From positions 1 through 59,553 of IMG/VR virus record IMGVR_UViG_3300019776_000258: a stretch of DNA of 59,553 bases, one strand, 5' to 3'. The DNA comes from a virus. Both the position numbers and the translations under genes were made by a program. Below the pieces are notes generated by a model. The model had not been told where the DNA came from, made no database searches, and saw only the letters and a list, made by a program, of their open reading frames with translations. Shown here in pieces: positions 30,211 through 42,200 of this stretch. The first letter of the stretch is position 1; each line of letters opens with the position of its first letter.

Positions 30211-33200
30211 TCACTGCGCCACCTTCTCGCGCGTCTCCTGGTTCAGCTTGCGCAGCTTCTCCCGCTGAACTTCCATCTTCCGTTCGTACTCCGCTTCGCT
30301 GATCCCGTTCATGTTGCGCTGCCGCTGCAGCCCGTTCATGACGGTCTCGATCTCCTTGCGCTGCGCCCCTGCGCGCCCCAGCGTGTTGCGTCGCAGCACG
30401 TCGTCTGGGTAGCTGCCCAGCTTCACGCCGACCGACGAGGCCATGGCTTGCGCCATCGACTGCTGCCGGCCGAAGGCATCCGTCTTGCCGGTTCCGGCAT
30501 TGACCAGGGCGTCGGTCGCGTAGGTGCCCGGCAGGCCCGGCAGGTTGGGTGCAAACCCCTTGTAAAGGTGCTCGAAGACCTTGGCCGAGGACTCGGCCGG
30601 GGTGTCCGTGCCCAGCGTGATCGGCTTGCCCGTGAACGCGCTCTTGTTCATCAGGACCTCGCCCAGGATGACCAGCGGCCCGCCCGGCATCAGGCCCGGG
30701 GGCACCGGCACCGCGGCCTGCGTCGCACCGGTGTCCACCACGTCACCCACTGGGATGAAGCGCCGGATGTCCAGGTACACCGGGGAGCCGTTGGCGTCGT
30801 TCCAGGGCATGCGGATGAGCTTGGGCACCACGCCCCAGACCCGGCCGGCCTTCTCTTCGGGCAGCATGCGCCGACGGCGCTCTTCGTCGTCCTCGTCGTC
30901 ACCCGACATGGCCACGCCCAGCATGTTCAGGGCGCCCAGCAGCGTCGCCAGCTTCAGAATCTTGTGCGGGCGCTTGCCGGCGATTTCGAAGAGCATCGGC
31001 ACCGCGCGGTAGGTGAAGGCGATGAACGGCCACGCGCTGCGCCGCATCGCGTCCACCCAGGGCGCGTTGATGTCGTAGTCCAGGAACGAGCGGCGGGCCT
31101 CCCGGCCGGCGCGCAGATCGTCCAGGCCCTGCTCCTTGGCTGCCAGCCATGCCGCCAGCCGGAACACATCATCCTCGGCCTGATACAGGTCGATCATGGA
31201 CTGCGCCTCGCGGCCCAGGACGGTCGCCGGCTTGCTCTGCTTAAACGCCGCCCAGGCCTCGGGCAATTTCAGGTGCAGCAGGTTCTGCAGGGCGGCCATC
31301 ACCCCGATCTGACCCTGCACCGAGGCATCGCCGTCGCGGCCCAGTTCTTCGAGCACGGCGTCCAGCAGCGGGGCCATCTGCTCGCGGGCGATCTCCTGGG
31401 TCGCCCATGACCCGATGTCGCCGCCTGCGTCGCGGTAACGGTTCATGACTTCCAGGGCAGCCTCGCGGTCGGCGATGCCGGCGCCTGCGGCCACGTTGCC
31501 GGCGCGGCCCAGGGCGCCCTTGCCGTCGCGCTGGTGCGCCGCCAGGATCAGCCGCAGGGCCTTGGCCACGTGCGCCGCCCCGACGTCGTGCCAGTCGGCC
31601 ATCACGAGGTTGGCCATGACGTTGTTCATGTGCACGGCCGGCGTCAGGGCCGTCTTCGACACCTTCCAGGCCGCAAGAATCTTGCTGTAGACCTCGCCCA
31701 GGGGACGGGTCGGCCCGTTGACTGCGAACCGCACGTCGTTCCAGATCGGGCCCGGCAGGTACTTCCCGGCCAGCTTGCCGTAGCGGTGAACGCTGGTGCC
31801 CGTGATCTTGGAGTCCGGCACCTTGACCCACTCGCCGGGCTTGAATGCCCGGTGCCAGCTTTCGCTTGCCTCGACCAGAACGCCGTCGATCTCGTCGCCG
31901 TCGGCCTTGGCGAACTTCTGGGACAGGTTCTCCAGGTAGCGCCCGACCTCGACGTCGTGAACCATGCGCTGCAGGGTGCGGGCGATGGCGAAGCGGGCCT
32001 CATCGACCTCGCCCATGGCCTCGCGCTCTTCCTTGGTGAAGTCGCGCCACAGCACGACCTTGCCGCCCTTGACGTCGCGGACCTCGAAGACCTCGTTGCG
32101 CCGCCACTCGGAATACTTGTCCGGGATGCTGCGCTCCGCGGGCCAGTAGACCACTTCGAGCACCTTGCCGTCGGCCTTGCCCGTCATCCCAGGCAGCGGG
32201 ATCGTGCCGGCGCCCGTGGGCTTCAGGCGCTCCAGCTTGATGAACTTCTGGTTCACCAGCCCGGTGTCGCCCTTGCCCTCGCGCTCCTTGCGGCCCCACC
32301 ACTCAGGATCACCGGACTTGATCTTGGCCATGTCCACGGGCTCGACCAAGCCGCGCATGCGGTACTGATCGCCCAGGATGCGGGTGGCCTTCTGGTGCGC
32401 GCGCTGCTGCTGCGGGGTCAACTCTTCGAGGTAGCGGTCATAGGTCCGGCGCAGGTACGCGAACTTGTTGCGCTCATAGGACCTCGGGTCCAACTGGCCC
32501 AGGCGCACCGCCTCCTTGGACAGATCGTCGATCATGCGCTGCACATCCTGCAGCACCTTCACGGACTCTTCGGGCAGGCCCTGCATCATGGAGAGGTAGG
32601 CCCGGGGGTCGGACCCGTCCATGTTCATCCACTCGTAGGCGATGCGGGACTCGGCGCGCGTGAGGTTGGACAGCTTGTCCACCAGTTCACCAGCCCGGCG
32701 CAGCTGCTGGCGCTGGCGGCCCTGCAGCATGACGCGCATGTCGATCACGGCCTCGGGAACGCCGTAGTCGGACACGATGCCGGCCTTGATGGTCTCAGGG
32801 GTCAGCCGATCAAGCAGATGGCCGGCGCGGTCATAGGCTTGGCGCGCGACGAACTCCAGGCCGGTGACGCGCGACGCGGCCCGGAACACCCGATCCAGCG
32901 GCCGGGCCTTGGTCACGGGCGTGGCCAGGATGGTCTCGGCGCGCTGGGCGGGGGTCTGGCCCGGTCCCCTGGAGAACATGGGCGTGTTGGCTGGTCGCAC
33001 GGCCGACAGGTCGCGCCCCTGACGAATGCGGGCCAGTTGCTCGGCGCGCATGCCGTACACGGACTTGAAGGCGTCCTCTGCCGCGTCCAGGATGGCTCGA
33101 TCCGTCAGCCTGGGCTTCAGGCCGCCGTGGCGCGATGCGTAGTCCTCAAGCATGCCGCGCAGCAGGTCGGCCTTCTCGTTTGCGCTCATGTTGTCGTAGC

Positions 33201-36200
33201 CCATGCGCCCGCTGGACATTTCCTTCCAGGTGTTCGCAAGGTCGCGCACCACATCGGCCTCGGCGTCACCCTGTTCGCCATCACCGATCCGGCCCGCAAG
33301 CAGCGGGTTCAGCATGTCCACCGCCGTCAGTTGGTCTTCCTCAAGCTCGACAAAGTTGGACTCCAGGGCGTCCATAAGGGTTTCCAGGCGCGCGTCCAGG
33401 CGCTCAGCCAATGCGAGGTTGCCCGCCTCATAGGCCTCGTCCACGCGAGGCATCAGGGCCTTGATCTCGGCCTGCACTTGCTCAGCCGACATGCGGTTGA
33501 CGTCGGAGAAGGCGCCACGCGAGAAACGAATGTCCGGGTTGGCTGGGTCGAAGGCGCCACTGTTGCCGATGGCGGACTTGATCTGGGTGGGCTCGAAGGC
33601 AATGAACACACGCTGGCCGTCGAACTCGGTGCTGCTGCCGAACTCGTCAAGCTCCTTGCGCATCGACTTCAGCGTTTGCTCCAGGCGCTCGCGCTTTTGG
33701 GTGTACGGCAGGCGCTCGCGGCGAGACACGGAGAACTCTTCACGCTTGGCCCGCTCCACAGCGTCCTGCGTGTCGCGGATGTCTTGCATCAGCGACCCGT
33801 TGTCGGTTTGCTCGAACTCGATGCCGTCGTACCCCTCTTCCTTCAGCTTGGCGCGTAGCTCTTCGGTGCTGCCACGGCCAGGGGCACTCTCGGGCATCTT
33901 GCGGCCAGCCGCACGGTGCATATTGCGCAGGAACTCGTTGAAGGTGCGGTACTTCTTCGGGTTCTGGATGCTGAGATAGACGGGATAGATCGTGTCACCG
34001 CCCGCTCCACCGGATGCCGCGTACAGGCCGGCGCCATCCTTGTCGGATGGGTTGTTGCTGAACCAAGACCCGACCGTATCCATTGAGGGGCCGCGCCACT
34101 CCAGCGTTTTCAGCCGGTCAAACACCGAGAACCCGCCTCGGGTTGTGCCGTGGTACATGACCATCGGGCGGCCTTGATCGTCCACCACCTTCGACGCCCC
34201 AAACCACCGCTTGAAAGCCTGCGAGTCGGTCGCCTGCGCTCGCTGGAACGCCGCCGCCATGTCGCGGCCAGCACCCGCCTGGGCTTGGCCCCGCATCACG
34301 AACTGACGGGCCGGCAAGATGAAGTTGCGGATGATCTCGGCGTCGGTCAGGCGCAGCTTCTCCAGGCCGGGCACGTTGGTGCGCAGCCATGTCCGCACCG
34401 CGGCAATCGCCCTGCGCACGAAGCCCAGGGTGGGCTCGCTCTGCGCCATTTCGGCCAGGACTTCCTCGGCGATGTAGCGACGGTGCGAAGGCTTGCGCAG
34501 GTCCGCGCCGTACTCCGCTGCCTTCGGGCGCATCAGGTCCGGCCGCGCGAGGTTAATCATGTCCAGCACCGCGTCGAGCGCATCGCCGAACAGGCCGCGC
34601 AGACCGTAGTGGCCCAGGCCCTCGTGGAAGACGGTCTCGATCACGTCCAGGTCGGAGCCCAGGTGGTCGCTGAAGACGTACATCGCGCCCTGGAAGAAGG
34701 TGCCCCTGACCTCACCCGTCGCGCCGCCCGCGCGCTGGCGCTTGTCCTCGTCGCGCAGCGCCTGCGGCACCGCGGGGTCCTGGATGTTGCGCGCCACCAC
34801 GAGCCGGGGCTTGTTCGCCCAGGCCGACACGGCACCGGATGCGATGCGCTGGGCAGCCGCGAGGGTCATGCCCTTTGCGGGCATGTCGGTGCGGGAGAAC
34901 ACCGGTCTATCGTTCCTGGCTCCCAGGCCCCGCTCTGAGAGCGTCTTTGGCTGCGATGGGTCAATCACGTCCAGCACCCGAACGTCCGCCATGCGCAGTG
35001 CGGACGCGATGTTGTCGAGCGTGTTGGTGTCCATCACGCCGCCCGGGTTGGAGATCAACACGCCCCGCGCGCCAGCCTGCGTTGCCGAGTTCATCAGCCG
35101 GTCAAAGCGCCCATCCTTGCGCAGTACCTTCATGTCGCCGGGCTTCACCGGAACCCAAGCGGTGACTTGGTTGGAGTTCGACACGAACAGCAGGCCGGGC
35201 TTGTTGTTGGACCACGCGCCCATGACCCGTTTGGCTTCTGCAGTGGAGGCCAGGATTGGCATGCCCACGTTCATGCGCTGGATCGTGCGCTCGACGATAG
35301 GCACGCGAGCCACGGTCTTGCCTTCCACCAGCACGCCCTCGGTGACGGCCTTGCCGTCGTAGGCCTGGAAGCGACCCTCACCAATCGCTGCAATGCCCAT
35401 CCACTGCACGGACGATGGCTCGAATGTGGTGCGCATGGACTCACTCAGGCGCCGATCAGCAATCGACAACTCCTGATTCCCGCTGGGATGGTTGTGAACA
35501 CCCCATACGCGGGCCGCACCCTCGATGCGAAGCGCCTCGGCCAGGACGACGCTGGGATAGGCCGGCGCCGCGGCCTCTGCCCCCTTGAAAGCTCCGACGA
35601 CCGCCAGCGGCTTGCCGTTCTTGTCCGTCACCAGGGCGTCCAGGTGCTCCACGGCGAACTTGCCCAGCGACGCCAGGGCCGAGGATGCCTCCATCCAGTT
35701 CGTGACCTTGGACACGGGCAAATCGCGGATGCCGACCTGCACAAGCTGGCTGGAGTGGTGGTAGACACCGGGCATGGCCGGGTCTTCACGCACGGCCAGC
35801 ACCGCCGTGGGCTTCTCATCCGCAGCCGCCACCGGCACGCCGCCAGGGTTGCGCCGCTTGCGGTGCACACGCGGATCGGCCGCAGTGGGCTCCAGGGACT
35901 CCAGGGTGTCAGGGAACAGGTCGGCCGGGATGTCGCGCGCATCGTCGCCTTGCTCGCGCACGCGGTAGACGGCGCCCTCTTCCCGAACCGAGCGGTTGCC
36001 CTGCGCGTCGGTGGCATCGGGCAGACCCAGCAGGCGCCGCGCGATGTCCTTGTTCGTCTTCGCTTCGAGGCTGACGTCATCGCGCTCGGTCATCAGGTAG
36101 ACCAGGGCGCTCATCATTTCCTCTTCTCTCACCGCGACGCGCATGACCTGACCGGACTTTGTGAAGTCGCGTCCCAGGGCGTCCGTCAGGCCGCGATCTA

Positions 36201-39200
36201 GGAAGAACGTGCCACCCGCGCGCTTGGACGACGACACCTCGAACTCGGCCGGGTAGTACCCGCCCACCCATTTGACGCGCAGCACGCCATCGGGAGTGCC
36301 GATCATGGCGTTGCTTCCGGCCTCGGTGAAGAACCGGCGAATCATGTCCGCAGATTGGAACGTCGCCTTGGCGTCGCCCTTGCGCTTCTCGTAGTCAAAG
36401 CCCCGACGCATCAGCACGCCCTGCGCCGTCGAGCCGTCGTCCTTGGTGTAGGTGACGATCTGGCCGGGGAACGAGGCAAAGCCCGCCAGCAGGTTGCCCG
36501 TGACCATCCACCGCTTCTCTCGCCGGATGTTGCCCGTCCCGTAGGCGTCGAACAGATCGCGGATCGACATCGACGCCACGTCGTTCGTCCTGGGGTCCAG
36601 CGTCAGCACCGGGCCGCGCTCCGGGCGGATCGTGAACTGCTTGTTGATCTGCGACGCGCTCAGAGTGATCGAGCGGGCCTCGCCGTTGGCCAGTGCAATC
36701 GTGAACTTCCAGCCGGAGCCGGCCACCGGGTTCTTGGTCTTGCCCGTGCCCACCACGGACGTGATGACGCCGTAGGTCGCCGTCTGGTTTTGGTCCAGCA
36801 CCGTGACGGCCTGTCCGATCTTCAGGCTGCGAATGTGGTCCAGCAGGATGTCCTTCTGCGCCTGGATCGTCTGAATCTCGCGCAGCATCAACTCCCGCCT
36901 GTCGCTGTCCGTGTCGGCGCCCTGCTTCACCCGCAGGGCCTGCACGCGGTCGGCGTAGTCGCGGGCCTGCTGCTGGATGGTCTGGGCCATCGCCTCGGCC
37001 ACCGCTTCCGGCGTCTTGCCGGCAAGCGCCTGGGCGACGGCTTCGTCAACCTCGGCCCTGGTCAGCGGCTTGACCGTGCGCGCCACGTCAACCTGCTCCA
37101 TGAAGGCGGGCTCGGCGAACCGCGACGGCACCGGGCTCTCGCGCTTGGCGGTGATTTGCTCGCGCTTCTCGGTCTTGGCGCCCAGGTCGAGCGCCGCTGC
37201 TTCGAGCTTGTTGGAGCCCATGGCGTTTTCGCGCGCCAGCAACTCGTTGTAGCGGTCCACCAAGTCGCGGTAGACGGCCTCCTGCTGGTCGATGGGCAGG
37301 ATCGGCAGGTAGCCGGTCAGCTTGCGAATGAGGTCTTCGTCTGCCTCCGTGCTGTCGGCCGGAATCTCCAGCACCTTCTGGCCGCCCAGGTCCGCGTGAA
37401 CCTCGGGGTTCTCCAGCAGGAACTCGGCGGCCACCTGACCGCCGTAGTCGTTCATGAAGTCCACGACGCCCTCGGCCGTCACCGCGCTCTTGCGGCTTGC
37501 CGTGGTGTTGGCATTCAGCGATGCCATCTTCTTCATCGTGATAGCTGCTGGCCGCGCCTCTGCCGGGATGCTGGCCATGGCCTGCGTGTAGGCCGGAGGA
37601 ATGATCTGGCCCGTGCGATGCACGCGGCCCAGCATCTGCATGAAGGTGTCGATGTTCTTCTCGGCCTGGACGATGACCATGTGCCGCTTGCGCTTGTCCT
37701 TGAACTTGGACGAGGCGTGCAGGGACAGGCCCGTGGCGCCCGACTGGTTGAGGATCAGCACGTCAACGGTGCCGCCGTTGAACCCGCGGATCGCCGCCAG
37801 CCGCTGCTTGATGTTGGCCCGGCGCGAGGCGAGCGTGGGCACCTTGGACCCGTAGCTGACCGTCACCGTGCGGCCCGTGATCTCGTCGCTCTTGTAGCCG
37901 GCATCGCGCAGCCGCTGGTGCATGTAGTCGATGGGCGAGATAGGCGCCGCACCAAACCCTGCGCTGCGGATGAACTCACCCACCGCATTGAACTGGGCCA
38001 CAAGGCCGGGCCCCAGGTCTTTGTCCGTCAGGCGGTATGGCGTGCCCTCCTTGGGCCCGCCTGGGCGCTTGATCCGCACCATGCGCTGCTTCTCAAGGTA
38101 ACGCTGGTACAGGTCCGCGAAGCTGAGCGTTACCGGCTCGCCTGGGCGAATGCCGAAGTCCGTGGCGTAGTCGTCCAGGAACGAGCCCATGGTGTTCGCC
38201 ACGGTCAGCACGACCTTCTCTCCGGCCTTCAGCCGCTCAATGGCGTAGTCCACCGACTCCTGCGCCTTCAGCGACAACAGCATCTGGTCGATGAGGTTGT
38301 GCATGATCGCGCCGAAGTTCGCGCCCTGCACCGAGGTCTTCTCGCCGCCCATGACGCCCAGCATGGCGCCCTCGCGGTCGAACTCCTTCTGCATCGACTT
38401 GACGGCCGCCTCCTTGGCCCGCGAGAAGGCCAGGATCATGCGCATGGACTGCGCCATGTTCTCGGCCGTCTGCCGATCCACCGACATCGGCCGGGTGTCG
38501 TAGGTCACGCCTGCAAAGGTGCGCTCGCGCCGGATGTATTGCCCGTCCTCGGTCAGCATCGTCGCCACGATCTGCTGCATGGGCACGCCGCCCAGCATGA
38601 TCGCGGGCGCGAGGTCGGCGGGCTTGTCCACCGCCAGCATCATGTTCGTGCTGGAGTAGAGGTCCATCACGTCCGGCCGCTTGGCATAGGTGGCCGACGA
38701 GAAGAAGCTGCCCGACGATGCGCGCACAAGCTGTCGCACGAAGCCCGAGCGCCCCGTCGTGGTCTCGCCGGCCTTGGCCGCGTCGCGGTCCTTCTTGGTG
38801 CGGGCCTGCGTGATCTGCGTCCCGCCTGCGTTGTGGCTCTCGTCAAAGACCATGTAGCCGCCCTGGGCCAGGGCCTGCACCATGCGCATGCGCGCCGTCA
38901 TCTTGCCCTTGACGGTCTGAAGCTGGCTGTACGTGGTGAACACGACCTTGTAAGGCCCGATGTCCCCGCTGCCAGCGATCTTGTCGAAGAACTTCTCCAG
39001 GTCCGCGCCAGCCCCAGGCGCGCGCAGCGAGTGCTCCGTCTCCACGACGTCCTCGCCGATCTTGCGCTGTAGGACGTAGGGGATGGGCTCGCTGCTGTTG
39101 GTCACCAGGATCAGCGGCTTGCTCGACTGCAGGCGCAACTCGTCGCCCATGCCGATGTCGTCCAAGTCGCGGATCATGTCCGCGTACAGGTTGGGCTTCT

Positions 39201-42200
39201 CGGTGACGAAGACCGGCACCTTGTCGTTGCGCATCGCGTAGCGAAGCATCGCGGCCACGACGCGGCCCTTACCGATGCCCGTCTGGTCGCCGATGATGAA
39301 GCCCTTGCCGGCCTCCGCGCTCACGATGGACAGGGCCAGCGCGTCAACCTGCTCTGCCGAGAAGTTCGCGCGCAGCGTCTCGGGGTCGAACCCCAGCTTC
39401 TCCGCGACGAACTCGTCAATGTTGCCCACCGAGTCGCTGACCCGCTTGAGCGATGCCGCGATGGAGTCGCGCATGGCGCGCGGCACCAGGGTTCCCACGG
39501 ACGCGGCGCCCGATTCGGGCGTGTAGGCAACCTGGGTCTCGGTCTCTTGCTCCTGGCCGCGCCGGTCGCTGAGCCCGGACCCTACCCGTTGACCCTGGCC
39601 ACCGCCAGTTCCACCCACGTCTCCAGGTCGGTTTCCGCCATCGCCTTGCGCGTTGCCGCCGCCTCGACGATCACCTTCGCCGGGAACGGGTGCTTGGGTT
39701 GCGCCGTCACGTCCAGCGTCAGGGCGTTGCGAAGCTCCAGGTTGCGCTCCACCAGTACCTCCCCGGCGTCCCGACTGTCCCTCAGACCCGGGCGTCCCAG
39801 CGCCTTCGCCGCCCACGTCGCCGCCTCGTCCGGGTCCGGCTCCTTGTCCACCATCGCCTGCACCCTGTCCGCCAGGGCCATCCACCAGTCCCCGGGTTCC
39901 AGGCTGCTGCCCTTGGGCACCATCACCCCGGCCAGTTCCGGCGCTACCCCCGGTGGGCACCATGCCATCGGCGCCTGCTTCGGTTGATCCATCCAGTTTC
40001 TCCTTCTTGAGTGCTTCCCAGGTGTCGTACCGCTTGGGCAGTTCAGCGGCCGGCATCGCGCGGGTCGCCTTGCCGCGGCCCCGGATCACAACCACATCCA
40101 CAGGGTAGCCCGCGCCCTGCTTGGAATACAGCCCGCCATCGACCGTGAAGTGATCGACCACGTTGTAGAGGCCGTAGAGGCGGAAGTAGAACTCCCGCTT
40201 GCTCTTGCCCCGGTAGCCCTCGCGGATCGCCTCGTCGTTCGATGCGTCCACGCCACCCAGGATCAGCACCGCCGACCCGTCGTCCTTCATGGCGTCCAGG
40301 GCCTTGAAGGCGATGGCATGGTCGATCTCGCGCGTGCCGTAGTTGGCCGCCACCGGGAAGATGACCGTCTGCCCGTCGTCGCCCTTGACTGCGCCGAACG
40401 GAGGGTTGGCAATCACCCGGTCCAGGCTCTTCTCGGGCGCAAGCTGGTGCCGTGCCGCGTCGTGAGTGGTCACGGTGAAGCCCAGCGCGCGAGCGTTGGC
40501 TGCCCGATCCGCATTCAGTTCGTTGACCGTCGCCAGCTTGGGATCGACCTCGATGAGCAACATGGTGTTGCCGCCCGTAGGCTCGCCCACCGTGCTGTCC
40601 GGCGCCACCTGGGCCCGGCGCGACGCCAGGAAAGCCAGGGGCACGGGCGTGCTGTAGGCCTGCTCGCGCACGCTGGTGGACGTGCGCACACCCAGCGTCG
40701 GCTGCAGGCCGTAGAGGTTCACCAGTCGGTCGTAGATCACGCCGTCGTCGCGGCCCTGCGCACGGGCAGCCTGGACGATCTCGCGCCCGGCCAGGACCAC
40801 GGCCATTTCGATGGCCTCGTCGGCCAGCTTCGCGGCCTGGGTGCCTGCCTCGATCTTCTCGCCCGTGGCGTCCGCGATGAACTTGCGGGCCTCGATGATG
40901 GTCTTGAACCCGTCGCCACCGATGAATCGGTCGGCGATGGTCTGGGCCAGGGCCGCGCGGCCGGAGGGGGTGTTAAGGGATGGCGTGGTTGTGTCCGCCT
41001 GCAGCGCCTGCAGCGCCTCATCGCGCGATGCAAAACCCTGCCGCATCGCCACACCCTTGCGATTGGCAACGAAGAACCATTGCCCGGTGGCCGGCGCCAC
41101 GTCCACGATGCCGCCCTTCTTGGGGTCAGGGTTGGTGGCCATCCCGCCTGGGCTGGCCTCGGTCCATCCTGCCGGGAGCGAGCCGGGTGCTTCGGCCTTG
41201 CCCTTGTCCGCCAGCAGCGCGTCAATGTCCGCATCCTCGACGGCGCCGGCCTTGTCCATGTCGGCCTTGAAGTCCGCAGCGCGCGGATCGTTGCGCACAG
41301 CCAAGTACCAGGACACGAGGTAGGGCTTCACCGCGTCGCCCAGGTCATCGACCATCGCGCGAGCGTAGGCCGCGAAGGTCCGCGCGCCGCGCTCGATGTG
41401 GTAGCCCGCCAGCGTGATGCCGTCCAGCATCGTCTCCGGGTCGATGCCGGAGTTCAGCCGGCCCAGCTTGGCCTTCAGGCGTGCACGGGCAGCCGCTGCA
41501 GCGTCCTCGGTGAAGACGGTGTTGGCGCCACCGGCCGGGGTCGGTGCTGGTGCCTGGGCTGGTGCCTGGGCTGGTGACTCTGGCGGCCGAGGGGGTTTGG
41601 TGACGCGCGCCACCGTGGGGACGTTCAGCGTGCCGGGGTCCGCGTCCTTTGCCATGGCCTTGATGGCGTCGCGCACGGCTCTGCCATGTGCCCGAACCTC
41701 GTCCTCTGTCATCCCGGTTTGGCGCGACACAAAGGCCACGTAGTCGGCGTCGCGCGAGGATGTCTTGCCTTGGGCCGTGATGTAGGCGGCCCGGTCGATG
41801 TCGCTTGAGAAGTTCAGTTCAAAGGTCTTGGCGCCGTAGTTGTACCGCGGCTTGGCGCCGGAGAGGTCTTGCGGCAAAGTGGCCGCCTCCCCTTGCCCTT
41901 GGGCTGGTGCTGCAGCGGGCGCCGGAGCCGGAGCCGGAGCCGCAGGCGGCTTGGGCGTGGGGTTGGTGAAGATGTTCCTGCCGCTGGATGGTGCAGGCGC
42001 AGGCGCAGGCGCCGCCGCATTCTTCGCGCGCGCCATGGCCAGAAGTTCCTCGGACTCCCCATCGTCCAGGCGCTCATCAAGCTGGATCGTCTCCAGCATC
42101 CCAGCGGGCACCTTGTCGTTCTTGCCGATCCAGTCGGCGTAGGCGGTGAACTGCGCGCTGCGCGTGCCCGGTGCGGGTGCTGCAGGCGCTACACCTGGGG

